From contig OZ220010.1 in assembly GCA_964291365.2 (NCBI GenBank), positions 992,001 to 1,056,000 on the forward strand: a stretch of DNA of 64,000 bases, read 5' to 3'. The notes beneath the pieces are model-generated. The model saw only the letters and a list, made by a program, of their open reading frames with translations. It made no database searches and was not told where the DNA came from. This stretch comes from JBDWFY01 sp964291365 (GTDB taxonomy: Bacteria > Pseudomonadota > Alphaproteobacteria > Rhizobiales > Stappiaceae). The translations under genes and the position numbers were made by a program. This document shows, piece by piece, positions 52,274 through 63,858 of this stretch (its first letter is position 1; every line of letters begins with the position of its first letter).

Positions 52274-52554
52274 GGCGGGGCAAATTGAATTTGCAGTTTA
52301 TCGTCACCGCCCGCATGGATTTTCAGATTTTCTCCAAAATTTTCAGATTTCAGATGCAATACAGTAAATATATGGCACTTTAGCCCCACGTACCCCTCGA
52401 GCGCTCTAATTGGAGGGCGGGACCTCAGCAATCTCGAGATTGAGTAGAGCCTTTCCAGCTCTCTCTACTGGTTTGAAATCTGAATAATGACCGCCCGCCC
52501 GCATGCAAAACGAAAACTTTGTGACGATAAACTGTGAATTTAGTTTGTCCCGCC
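52274..52554. mobile_element. Tourist-like MITE, copy 1
   Basis: 281 bp with 34-bp TIRs beginning GGCGGG[GA]CAAA. The direct repeat TTA lies immediately on both sides (52271-52273 and 52555-52557). GG-starting TIRs with a 3-bp TWA duplication are characteristic of PIF/Harbinger-derived (Tourist-like) MITEs. A second copy in opposite orientation is at 59995-60270. Confidence 0.85.
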
Positions 52555-52557
52555 TTA

Positions 52558-53698
52558 TTAAGTAATGTTTAATAAGCGCATGCCATGCGCTCAATAAAGA
52601 CGATAGTAACGATCGATCGAGTTGTCCACGCCAAGTATAGCTAGTATTTGTTATATAACCAGTTTCTGATAGCTAGATCTAGCTGCACGAGAACGAATGT
52701 CGTGATCTTCTATCGCCACAGCATACTTGATCCAGGGATCGGACTCTTGACTGACACTGACTGACCATCACCGTTGAAGTGAGTCTCACCGAGCAAGACA
52801 GCTACTTCGCCGCAGTGTTCTAGCAGTGATGGCTTCCAATTATACTTTCCTGAACTATAGCAGTAGTGGTCTCTATACTCGCGGACTTCAAACTTGCTGG
52901 CTTGGTTAGCTCGAGCGCGCTCGCCGCGGTGCCAACAGTGGGCGGTGCCAATTTTTCATTCTCTATTAAGCGCACATCACCTAATAGGCGCATATTTCCT
53001 TAACACCGAGAGTGCTAAGCGCATGCGCTTATTAACCAGACTCTACGGTATGACGACTTCTGAGCAAGTCGAAATAATACATGAAGAAGTCATCGTATAG
53101 CGGGTGGAACGGTTGTAATATTATTACGGGAGTAGCTAAGTCGCAAAACAAAGTCATGAATTTTATTACGTTTGGCGTGCCATACGACTCACTGCCCCGG
53201 TCAGCCGTGCTTAATTTCCCCAGGGATTTCCGACCCCCCACCCCCCCCCCCCCCCCCGCTCTGTGGTTATTTATGCATATGTAATCCACTTGCATTACAA
53301 ATGAGGTGTAATGGTCGCCGTGCTTCCCCAGGGATTTCCCCCCTGTGCTGTGCGGTTGTGGTCAGTGCATTCCAGTGTCCACTTGCATTACAAATGGGGT
53401 GATAATGTACTTGTGTTCTTTGTCAACAAACCTTTCCAGGTCCAATAAAATTTATGAACACGGAGAAATAGACTCTCATATTTCCTGAGAACATTGCGTG
53501 TGTTCCCATACTGTTCACACTCAAGAATGAGTTAGCTATACCGCCATAATTACTAATCATGCAATACTGTCTACACAAAGTTACTGTAAGACTTGTGGTG
53601 ATTATGTTAAAGTCTACTTATTATGACTATATTTTGTGACCACCAGACTTTGGATTCTTCAGTGTGTCCATGATGTGTGCCTACTTCAGGAAAGAGGT
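52558..53698. other. spacer with C-runs
   Basis: Several GC-richer stretches and a C-run at about 53227-53257. A short near-repeat (CCCCAGGGATTTCC, then later CACTTGCATTACAAATG) occurs at about 53218-53400. I find no supported gene. Confidence 0.3.
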
Positions 53699-54559
53699 CA
53701 ATGTGGGCTATGTGTGGTTTGCCAAGCATATCTTGTGACATGTACAAGGAAGCTAGTATGATGATCCAAGTTACTCCAATGATATATACAATATCATATA
53801 TAAATTAATGTCTTCCCAGAGATGTGGTGTAACTGCTAGCTGGTATGGAGTCATATTTTATGGTTAAAGGTGTAATTCCTCCAAGTGGCAAATTCATTTC
53901 TCAATGGTTGGACTAACAATATTCATTTTTGTGGTGACTAGGGCAGGAGTTGTTGATTAGTAATTGGTAGTTTCAAAGAATTAGGGACTTTGTGTGAGTA
54001 ACATAATTTCCTATGAACAGTGGTGGATACTTATGGAGGATACCAGTGAAGATTGTTCGTGAATTGTTTTGTGGTTTGCTGTGTTTAGGTGTCCTCTCTT
54101 TCCACACATACAAATACACACACCCGGGTCTCTGTTAATTCTGTCTTTCTCTCTTTCTTTATGCACATGCCCTACACTTACACCCTGCCTCCCGCCTCCC
54201 TTTCTCTCTTCACAATTGCTTGTAGTGAACATCTCTCTCTCATCACAATTAATTACTTGTTGTGAATATCTGTGGTGAGAAACTGACAATAGCACCAGAC
54301 CTTGCTACACTATAATTGGATTGAGGATAGTGTATATACTCCTGTGTACTAATCCAGTACAGCATAGAATGGGAATTGGTAATATGTTGTACTAATTCCA
54401 AGTAAGAATTGAAATTACAGGAGACAAAATTAATCATGCTTTCCTTGGTAGCTTAGCTGCCAAGTGTAGAGTGTGTATGGAATTATTATAAGAATTCAAT
54501 CTCTATTGTTCTCAATTGCAACTTTTATGCATGGTAGAAGGTGTAGAGATGACCATACA
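53699..54559. repeat. segmental duplication, copy 1
   Basis: About 860 bp directly duplicated at 55821-56821 with small differences (shared CAATGTGGGCTAT, TTAGGGACTTTGTGTGA, GTGTCCTCTCTTTCCACACA). Both copies share small indels relative to each other and no long frame. The content is non-coding as far as I can see. Confidence 0.8.
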
Positions 54560-55314
54560 TGTTACTTTAAAATTAGTAGCTGATGTTATTGTTTACAAAT
54601 ACCTGCAGGTGCTAGCTCATAGTTCCAAGCAAGACACTGATTATGCACAAATCACCTGGTCAGCGGGTGTTTCCCCAGGGTCTTCCCCAGGGCCTTCCCC
54701 AGGGAATTCCCCCTGCGCTGTGTGGTAATTTGTGCGCTCCTCTATTTGCATAGTCATGATGAGTGAGTTATACATGCAATAAGCTTGCTTTATTAGGCTG
54801 CCCTGCAGTTGGGTAATGGTAAATAGTATTTGTTAACCATAAGGACATGGCCACAATACCCAGTGGACCAATCAGTGGGTGAGTCTTGTAACCCTAGGTA
54901 AGAGTACACCCACCTCCCATAAAAACCAGATGATTGTGTAATAATAATATTGTTGAATTATTTAGCTATCTACTACTTCTCTCTTTCTCCTCTATTCTGT
55001 TCCCTTCACTGTCTATCACTGGCAATCAGGGGACAGTGGTGATGAACGTATAAGGCAATCAATTACTCAGTAACTAGTACCTGAAGTATGCTTGCTTGAT
55101 TCTAATTTCCTATACTTGTATATTACCTAATAGTGGTTTAATTTGTGTGAGTGTATTAAATTTTTTTTCCCAACAAAACAAAATCATAATAAGTATCACT
55201 GAATATATTCCTCTGAAAGATAGAGCATTTAAATTCTTAAGGTAAACCTAAATATTATTAATCTATAGTTATTGTCTCAGATCACTGTCTTGTTCTTGTG
55301 AGTAAGGCTTTTCA
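54560..55314. other. spacer between duplication and small gene
   Basis: Contains a short CCCCAGGG-rich tandem (54672-54715, four units). No gene is supported. Confidence 0.35.
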
Positions 55315-55596
55315 TCACTGAATGGTATAGACATATCCTGGCTCCTCTGGGGCATTGCTGGTGCTTTGTTTATTGCGTGGACAGTTACCGGTTCCAACGC
55401 ACTTCAGCAACATTTGTTCAGCCACTTTCATGTTCTGTACTTGAGCGTAGTAGAAAGTTCCAGTGTAGCCTTCACTCCTGTACTGTTTTCGCCGATTTTC
55501 GGGATTCACAGTAGCTCCAACTCGTTTATTGCTGGGCTGCCCTGCCAAAGACTGAAGATTCTGAAATGAAACTTCCTGCTTACCAAGAAGAGCCAT
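55315..55596 (-). CDS. small conserved protein, 93 aa
   Basis: ATG at 55594-55596, stop TGA at 55315-55317. Sequence features: VGATVNPENRRKQYRSEGY, TGTFYYAQVQNMKVAEQMLL and NAPEEPGYVYTIQ at the C-terminus. The same C-terminal pattern (FYYAEVQNM, AEQELL, PGYVYIIQ) is found at 63859-64000, so this is a real family under protein-level constraint. A pattern GYxGTxYYAxxxNMkxAE...GYVY is familiar from small uncharacterised proteins. A remote link to GIY-YIG-type folds is possible, but I cannot show it. The first five codons are followed by GTAAGC...TTTCAG, which could be read as a 23-bp micro-intron but need not be. Confidence 0.7.
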   Translation of the reverse strand: MALLGKQEVSFQNLQSLAGQPSNKRVGATVNPENRRKQYRSEGYTGTFYYAQVQNMKVAEQMLLKCVGTGNCPRNKQSTSNAPEEPGYVYTIQ

Positions 55597-55820
55597 CTTT
55601 TTTAACAAAACGGTGGGTATTCAGTTAAAATGATTTGTAGGTACTAATGTCAAGTGCCGTGGTTCCTGAGGCTTTTATATACCATGGTTATAATTATGCA
55701 CTGACCTTACATATGTAGGTGGATCACTTCCTGAGAATAACCACAGATAATTCAGTACTACAATACTAGTGGTTGATTGGCGGAGTTGTAGTGTATCAGA
55801 ATTTTAGTGCATCGAAATGG

Positions 55821-56821
55821 ATCAATGTGGGCTATATGTGTGGTTTGCCAAGCGTATATTTTCTTGTTAATTGTGTACAAGGAAGCTAGTAAGATGATCC
55901 AAGCTACTCCAATGATTATGCATAAATGTCTTCCCAGAGATGTGGAGTAGCTGCTAGCTGGAGTCATCCTTTATGGTTAAAGGTATTCCTCCAGAGTGGC
56001 AAATTCATCTCCTAGTCAACTAATGATATTCAAATTGTGACGACTTTGGCAGGAGTTGTTGATTAGTCATTGGGCAGTTTCAAAGAATTAGGGACTTTGT
56101 GTGAAGGACATAATTTCCTATGAACAGTGGTGGATGCTTATGGAGAATACCAGTGAAGATTGTTCATGAATTGTTTTGTGGTTTGCTGTGTTTTAGGTGT
56201 CCTCTCTTTCCACACATACAAATACACCCCCCATTCTCTATTAATTCTGTCTTTCTCTCTTTATGCACATGCCCTACACTCACACCCTGCCTCCCTCCTC
56301 CCCTCTCTCTAGCTCTTCATAATTGCTTGTAATGAACATCTCTCTCATCACAATTGCTTATAGTGAATATCTGTGGCGAAAAGTTGACAACAGCACCAAG
56401 TAGAACTTGCTACGCTATATAATTGGATTGAGGATAGTGTACTCCTGAGTACCAATCCATTAATTACAGCATAGAATGGGAATTGGTAATGTGTTGTACT
56501 AATTCCAAGTAAGAATTGAAATTACAGGAGACAAGTAATGCTTTCTTTAATTGGTGGCTTAGCTGCTAAGGAAGGTAGCTAACCAGATTGATGCATTATT
56601 TCTTATGTCAATCCATTTAGGGGGTTATACACTACTAGTACTTGAGTAAGACCATTATTATGATAGAGCAATTCATAGGAAACTACCACCATGAAGTGTT
56701 CATGTGTAAACACCACTTGGAAGTCTATGTGTAGTATATAGTGTGTATGGAATTATGATAAGACTTCAACCTCTATTGTTCTCAACATCTATGCATGGTA
56801 GAAGCTGTAGAGATGACCATA
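55821..56821. repeat. segmental duplication, copy 2
   Basis: Second copy of 53699-54559, lengthened by about 125 bp of extra sequence at about 56573-56700. The two copies bracket the small gene at 55315-55596. Confidence 0.8.
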
Positions 56822-57608
56822 CTAGCCTCGTACCCAGGCTCTAATAGCGATTCCGGATGCCTTCCATGCATGCGCAAAATTCATCCGTTACATATATATG
56901 GCAAGCGCAGTAGCGACCTAGTCGGCCTGTTTCTACTGCTAGCGCACCTTCAAATCCTACCCAAATCTACACCTCTATATATCATTCGAATCCTGAGAGC
57001 GAGCTGAACTCGAATCTGAACGTTTATTAGATCAAAGCAACTTTGAAAAACATCATTTAAAAAGTCTTCCAACAGAGCTAAGATTCCACAAGAAGGGGTT
57101 ATTAAAATTGAAGAAAACCACAAAATTAAATGATCTACATGTCAAAGTATGCATGTAGGGTCCCTTGTTAGATATTAAACTCCACCCATCACCTTGCAGT
57201 TTTGAAATTCAAATGTGATCCTGTGTGTATGGCTAAATGCATGCCTACTATGTCATTTTGAGTCTGCATGCATGTGTGCAATGAGGAATCTGGATGTATC
57301 ATGCATGTATGCTTGCATGACTGTAAGTAACACATTATTTTTTATTTTGTCCTAGTGTAAATAACAGTCAACAATATGCACTCAAATCATTATTATTGAA
57401 TTTACCAATATCAATATGATGTGCAATTCTTGAGGGTTTTTTGTTGAGGTGGTAAAATGTTGGATTATAATTTTTCTATTTTCAATATCAGTGGAATTTC
57501 TTGAATCAAAGAAATTTTATTGCATGGTTTTATGAGAGTGTGTTACCGTTATATACTTGAAACTTTGAGTTGTATACAGAGGACTTATGTTGAAGAACTA
57601 ACCCATGG

Positions 57609-58607
57609 CTCAAATTTGAGTCCATCGTTTACTTTCATAGTGATATATGAGATACATGGAGGCACCTATTTCTCAAATTTGAATTAAAACTGTAAAAAGA
57701 AGGGTCATTTATGAGTCCTTGTCTTAACTAGGGTACTCAAAATTGAGTCTAACATGTATCAGAGAATCAAATTTGAGTGCTAACACGGGCATGTATCCAA
57801 TAAGGGACTCAAATTTGAGGACATGCATGCAACAAGGGACTCAAATTTGAGGACATGCATGAGACAAGGGACTCAAATTTGAGTTTACTGTGCCACTGTT
57901 GCTTTCATTTGTAATTGGCGTTCACATTCAGAATTAAAAAGCATTGATTGCCTACCCTGACTAACAGAAAATCTTCAATGCATCACTCAAAGATTCATGT
58001 TATTTCTGTATTCAGGTTGCTGCATCTCAAAAATTGAGCTGTAAATGGTCATGAGACTCAAGAGTTACGCCAATCAAGGTCAAAAATTTGAGCCGACCTA
58101 ATATAGCTATACTGAAATGTGCAAACTGTGTGAGCTAAATCCATACATTTGAGGACATGCATGCAACAAGGGACTCAAATTTGAGGACATGCATGTAACA
58201 AGGGACTCAAATTTGAGGACATGCGTGCAACAAGGGACTCAAATTTGAGGACATGCGTGCAACAAGGGACTCAAATTTGAGGACATGCATGCAACAAGGG
58301 ACTCAAATTTGAGGACATGCGTGCAACAAGGGACTCAAAGTTGAGTTTACTGTGCCACTATTGCTTTCATTTGTAATTGGCGTTCACATTCAGAATTAAA
58401 AAGCATTGATTGCCTACCCTGACTAACAGAAAATCTTCAATGCATCACTCAAAGATTCATGTTATTTCTGTATTCAGGTTGCTGCATCTCAAAAATTGAG
58501 CTGTAAATGGTCGTAAGACTCAAGAGTTACACCAACCAAGGTCAAAAATTTGAGCCAACTAATATAGCTATACTGAAATGTGCAAACTGTGTGAGCTAAA
58601 TCCATAC
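57609..58607. repeat. minisatellite with CTCAAATTTGAG palindromes and 265-bp tandem duplication
   Basis: A 32-bp unit (GGGACTCAAATTTGAGGACA followed by TGC[AG]TGCAACAA) starts at 57804, 57836 and 57868, and again at 58170, 58202, 58234, 58266, 58298 and 58330. Each array is followed by a nearly identical segment of about 265 bp (57880-58147 and 58342-58607). Array plus segment is therefore duplicated in tandem. Each unit contains the perfect 12-bp palindrome CTCAAATTTGAG. Confidence 0.9.
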
Positions 58608-59034
58608 AGGAATCACCATGGATTAGTGGATGATTACTAGTCATGTATCTGTTATTATGGATACTATGGCATAACTCAGAGGGTGACTAAATAATACATG
58701 CAGCCATTAGATGATCAGCAAATAAAGCTTTTTCTAATAAACAGCTAGTGTACAGATAAAAAATGTAATATTAACTGAATGTCAGTTGCTCATCTACAAT
58801 CTCTGCTAGCAGTTGTCTTGTCACAGCAGTTTTTCCTGGATACTTTACCTTGGATAGTTGAAATTTTAGTGAGGCTTATACTTCATAATATCTGCTTTGT
58901 TCGAGTTTAAGCAATGTATCTGCATTTCTGCATTTTTAGTAATTGCTAGTTAGCTATATAATTATGTACATAATTATTATTATCACACTTACCGTCGCGT
59001 CAGGGAAGCCTGTGATGCTGAGCCTGCATGAGTG

Positions 59035-59226
59035 TCATTGCCTATCTGAGAGGAAACTGCTGCCAGAACAAAGGGTTGTGGTTGTTCCAACTGTGACGCT
59101 GTTAGCCGAGCCTGAGCGTTCGGCAAGTTTTCCTCGTCGACTACTGAGCATGAGGCCGCCGAGCTGGGATCGCGTGACTCCTTCAGAATCACGGTTCAGA
59201 CTTGTTGAAATAAACATAGTTATCAT
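59035..59226 (-). CDS. possible small exon, Ser/Thr-rich
   Basis: 63-codon ATG frame on the minus strand in a locally GC-richer, CpG-containing stretch (SRRGKLAERSGSANSV, then TLCSGSSFLSDRQ). An overlapping frame in the same region ends at a consensus donor GTAAGT at about 58991. Either could be the first exon of a gene running left, but I find no further exon and no homology. The plus-strand frame over the same bases is not better supported. Confidence 0.25.
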   Translation of the reverse strand: MITMFISTSLNRDSEGVTRSQLGGLMLSSRRGKLAERSGSANSVTVGTTTTLCSGSSFLSDRQ

Positions 59227-59994
59227 CCACTTGAAAATAGCAATAGCTATAGATCTAGCTACATTATTTTGAACTCGACCAGCTAGCTAGTTAGCTAGCT
59301 ATACTGTTACATTGACAACTGAGCTAACTCAGTATTGCAGCTGTTAAACGTAAGTTTAAAATGCACCTTTAACCTTTTGTATACGCGCGCGCATGCGCAA
59401 CTGGACTTTACTGTGACATCATGTGCATGCACGTGCTTATTGTCAGATCTCGTGACTAACAATAAGCCGCGCAGCTGTCACAGACTGACCTTGGACTGGC
59501 TAACCTGAGTTGCAGAGCTTCAGCATGATCCATCGCTCTAATGATGCACTGTGCACAGAATACGCCGGTCTGCTACGGACACTACAACGTGGAAAGAAGC
59601 AGGCAATAGCTAAAATCTAACCAAACACATTCGTTTGTAGTCAGTGGACACAAGCGGCTCGGCTGCTTTTCAAGTCACGGATGGAGATTCGGATAAATAG
59701 CTATAACTTTTGAAGAGCTCGAATCCTGCATCGTGGAATCCAGCGCGGCACTGAACAAGTATAGTCCCTCAGCAGAGTGAGTCCTTGTAAGTGTGTTCTA
59801 CTAGTAACACCATACCGCTTCACTAAAATTATACACAGGCTAAATACAGTCTAGGCATGCCAAAGTGAGCCTGTTTAATATACCCAGTAGGCCTTGAACC
59901 CAGTCAATATATATTATTTAATATGCCTGTGCCCACTGCATACTTTTCTCACTCGGCAACATTTGTAGCTTTTTACAGCAATAAAATAGCGTAA

Positions 59995-60270
59995 GGCGGG
60001 ACAAACTAAATTCTCAGTTTATCGTCACAAAGTTTTCGATTTTGCATGCGGGTGGGCGGTCATTATTCAGATTTCAAATTAGTAGAGAGACTAGGATGGC
60101 TATGCTCAAGCTGGAGATCGCCCGAGCCCCGCCCACTAATTAGAGCGCTCGTGAGGGTGCGGCCCAAGGTACCATATTTACTGTATTGGATCTGAAATCT
60201 GAAATTTTTGGGAAAATCTGAAAATCCATGCCGGCGGTGACGATAAACTGCGAATTCAGTTTGCCCCGCC
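59995..60270. mobile_element. Tourist-like MITE, copy 2
   Basis: 276 bp, inverted relative to the copy at 52274. The TIR begins GGCGGGACAAAC on the left and ends GCCCCGCC on the right. TAA flanks both ends (59992-59994 and 60271-60273). Confidence 0.85.
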
Positions 60271-60273
60271 TAA

Positions 60274-61020
60274 TAGTAGCTAGTGGGTGGGTGCACATAG
60301 AACTTTTTTTTGTTATTAATACGCAGTATTCTGGTAGCTAGTGATTATATGAAGCAATATAAATACTTCAAGTCTATAAAGGAGTCATGCAGACTACTTA
60401 ATATAGGAAGCCCGAAATTTTCACCAATTTCGCCACCTGCTCTCATTGGCCAAATTTTTTATCTGTGACGTTTTATCCCAGTTGTGTTAATGATTACATA
60501 TAGAGGATATAGACTTGCATGCAATCTATATGTAACAGTTGTTATAGTCATTTTTGTTGCCCCTGAATAACACTCATACAATTAAATTTTATGAACTTGT
60601 CCCACAAGTTTAATTGGATCACTGTGAGTCTGTGCATGCATGCATGCATTCTCCATTTTGTCTACGTGTGGCAGTCCCAGGTACGAAATTGAATATTATT
60701 CCGTCCAGAGGAAAATCGAGTTTGCCACTGAAACTGATGCTTCTGGGCTTGTCTGTATGGTTCTCTAAAATTTGGCGAAGTTTAATTTTTAGAACAAGTA
60801 TAGTATTTTAGAACAAATACAGTATTGAGATTATTACATGTTATTTACATAGGAGTAGCTTCCCTATCTACCTTAAAGTGTGACTCATATATGCAAGATG
60901 TATCATGGAAAGCAATGATTGTGTCCATCAAGTCATCAAGTGACTGTCTACATTGCACAACACAGAGTAACTATAACTTTGCATAATACTGTGAACTTTA
61001 ATCCTTACACTGTTTTCCTG
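60274..61020. other. non-coding spacer
   Basis: AT-rich sequence with short ATGC runs near 60635. I see no gene or clear repeat. Confidence 0.3.
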
Positions 61021-61023
61021 GAC

Positions 61024-61470
61024 AAGGTTCAGCTTTATTGTAAAAAAATGTGAACAGTATGCTCAAATTGAGTCCCCATCTTTTCAGGTGGTACCAATGT
61101 TTGACTGTATGACTCAAATTTGAGTCCCTGATAGCATCAAAGTGGATCACATTGCCGCTATACGTGCAATGTAACATGTATCAGGGACTCAAATTTGAGT
61201 CATACAATCAAACTTTGGCACCTTCTGAAAAGGTGGGGACTCAAATTTGAGAATACTGTTCACAATTTTTAAGGACAATGCTGAACCTCGGACTCAAATT
61301 TGAGAATACTGTTCACAATTTTAAGGACAATGCTGAACCTTGTACTCAAATTTGAGACTACTATTGTATAATGTCTTTCAAATGTGACAATACAGCTAGC
61401 TCCAGACTCAAATTTGAGACCTACATCTCAATCAGAATGTGTTTCGTGGCGGTCAAGGTCTCAAATTTGA
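61024..61470. repeat. inverted-repeat cluster of CTCAAATTTGAG
   Basis: Arms 61024-61134 and about 61176-61290 are imperfect reverse complements (shared AAGGTTCAGC, GTGAACAGTAT, GAGTCCCTGATA). The right arm's inner unit is duplicated directly (GAATACTGTTCACAATTTT twice). CTCAAATTTGAG occurs about seven times between 61092 and 61470. Confidence 0.82.
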
Positions 61471-61788
61471 GCTGAAGATACTACTTTGCATTGATTTTTG
61501 CATGGCAAACATTTCACTTTAGTCTTTCCCACAGAACTTACTACTTCATATAGCTGTATTTTTAATGCACTGATTTGTACCATTGTATAAAATCATGTGA
61601 ATCTTTGAACAACATTTATTATTAATGCAAAATCCTTGAGGGGTACTCACAAATATTGGTATATTTCAATATTTCTCAGCTGCAACACTATCTACATATG
61701 CTCATTTTTTGAGTAAATCTCTCAAATATCCAAACAATTTTACAGAAAAAATTAATGACAATAGGACAAAATAAAAAATAATGTGTTA

Positions 61789-63257
61789 AGTGTGTATATA
61801 TGTAGTGAGAAAGTTTTATTTTAATATGTTAAGACTCCACCTTGCATTCTTGAACTTTTTAGCTTGAGCCTGTGTGTATTGCCGAATGTGCTGCATAATA
61901 TTGTTGCATATTATGTGTATGTGCATGATTGTGTGTGTGTGTATGTGTGTGTGTGCACGTGTGTATGCATGTAAGAAAGAACAGGATTGACAGTAAAGGC
62001 AGCAAATGCACAATTATACTAACTGAAACACTGAATAGCACTACTTAGGAGGTGATTACTAATCACATACATACTCCCGAATACCTCCTTAAACCATCCC
62101 CTCACACCCACCATGTATTTGGTGAGTAAAGTTTGCATTGTACAATCATACAATCGCCTGAGTGCATCAGTTTCAAATCATTTACAGTGCGTACATCTCA
62201 GCCACTGTATGGCATGTCCCTCTCAGCCACTGTAACTCTCCTCAACCAACTGACTTAAGCACTGAGGTCTTAAGCACTGAGGTCTGTGGTTTGCGTGACA
62301 TACTTCTTCTTAGTGATTTCAGATTGCGAGTAGTACCTGACCTCAAGGCAGGCCAGTCTAGAGTTAACAGTGCCTAAAATTTGAAAAATTTATCACTACC
62401 CTTTTATGCGTGCTAGCTTACTTAAATATGTATAGCTTGATATAATATTATACGGGATATATTCTGATTAGCTTCGTTCCCAGGCCCATTATTGTGCTTT
62501 TTGCTGATTTCTTTGTAGCAAAATGGCCCATTTCAACTAACTTTTGAGCATTTGAGGTGAGTTTGCTTAGCGAAAACAATGAAGTTTAGCCAAGCAAAAG
62601 GTCCAGCTTTGTTGAAGCTTGTCATCCCCTTGAATATCATCAATGAGCTGAAAGGCACCTGGATGTGCCTCAGCTTTGTGTGTGTGGGGGGGGGGGTCAT
62701 GGATTCGTCACTGTGTTCCTCTGTTAGTATTATTAAGAGCAGGAATTTGCTATGTCACTGTAGCTACTAATCGTAAACAAATCAACTAGCTAACGGACTT
62801 GTTCCACACAATTAATAATGTACCAGTATATTCTTGGTGCCATACCTGATATGCAACAAGTGAAGTGCAACTGAGATGACCAAAATTATTTAATCTGCAC
62901 ACCCAGTGGATATTTCTGACTCATCATCCCCCATCAGTGATTAGTTTTGATCATGATGACATTGTACTCCTCATTCTGTTAGCTATTCGCATTCAGTGTT
63001 AAATTATTACCATGCACTATCTAGTCAGCAGATAGTCAGTTGATACAAAATGTACAACCACCTCTAACATTAATTTTGTGACTCACCACAATGTACTACA
63101 CCACTAGCTTTTTATCACTGCCCAAACGGGTAGCAATACCGGGCCCGTATTTTAGGCACTGCTAGAGTACGTACATGTAAAGGGCTTCTCACTGCTGGGA
63201 AGATAGTGAGGGTGACTGTTGCTATACTCCGGTACCGTAAGATATTCTATGTTATAG
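61789..63257. other. gene-poor spacer
   Basis: A short (TG)n tract lies at about 61928-61965, and a 16-bp tandem duplicate (TTAAGCACTGAGGTC) near 62255-62285. I find no supported gene. Confidence 0.35.
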
Positions 63258-63380
63258 TTAAGACCATGCCTACTAGGGCTTTATCCCAAATACACGAGTT
63301 AATATTTGAATAAGCCCGAGGGTTTATTCAAATATTACCGAGTGTACTTGGGACGAAAGCCCTAGTAGGCATGGTCTAAC
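63258..63380. repeat. fold-back repeat with 53-bp arms
   Basis: AGACCATGCCTACTAGGGCT (63261) and its reverse complement ending at 63377 form arms of about 53 bp, with an 8-bp centre and few mismatches. The inner TTGAATAA pairs with TTATTCAA. It resembles a compact fold-back MITE. Confidence 0.8.
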
Positions 63381-63640
63381 TGGCTTGTATCATGGAGAAA
63401 GCTATCGAAGACACCGCTGGTAGGTCAAAATTAAAGAATTGGCACGCTTTCTACGTTGTACGGCGAGTCGATCAACTCGAGCGTTAGCGCGATCAATTCA
63501 AAGCCTCGTGTCACAATCGCTAGCAGTTTACAGCCTACCTAATAGTATCGTTAGTACTATAGCCGTTCATAGCCTATCTGTCACTGGAAGTAGCTTTTTC
63601 TGGGTCTTCTCTGCCTAGCGCAAGCTGTTTCAAGCTATGA

Positions 63641-63670
63641 TTCCGGTGGTTTATCGATAAACCACCGGAA
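63641..63670. repeat. perfect 30-bp palindrome
   Basis: TTCCGGTGGTTTATC is followed at once by its exact reverse complement. It stands alone without flanking similarity and could be a fold-back remnant or a symmetrical binding site. Confidence 0.75.
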
Positions 63671-63858
63671 ATCTGGGGTTCTTCAACGTATATTCACATG
63701 TCGGCGCCTTTGATCTGTATGGCTTCAATGATGCAAAGCTATATATATCATGGCTATGTGCATGTGTATCCCCTCTAAACGAAGACAAAACAAAAATCAT
63801 AAACTAAAAGTTAACTTATTATCACTTTTCTTGTCCTTCACATGTTCTTAGCATTTCA

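Larger units (their letters stand above)
57328..61788. repeat. 4.4-kb block bounded by a 27-bp perfect inverted repeat
   Basis: TAACACATTATTTTTTATTT plus the next seven bases at 57328-57354 occur exactly reverse-complemented at 61762-61788. Between them lie all dense clusters of the palindrome CTCAAATTTGAG, a tandem duplication, a possible exon on the minus strand and the second Tourist-like MITE. It could be a large non-autonomous element, but no target duplication was found. Confidence 0.45.

Noticed and set aside
55571..55593. A 23-bp micro-intron in the small gene
   Set aside because: GTAAGC...TTTCAG is present but the frame stays open through it, and the length is below normal splicing limits.
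57800..58341. CRISPR-like array
   Set aside because: The 32-bp units are contiguous without unique spacers and the sequence is eukaryotic; it is a minisatellite.
58943..59272. Plus-strand 109-aa frame
   Set aside because: Its start is a low-complexity Ile run from AT repeats, and the rest is antisense to a better-composed minus-strand frame.
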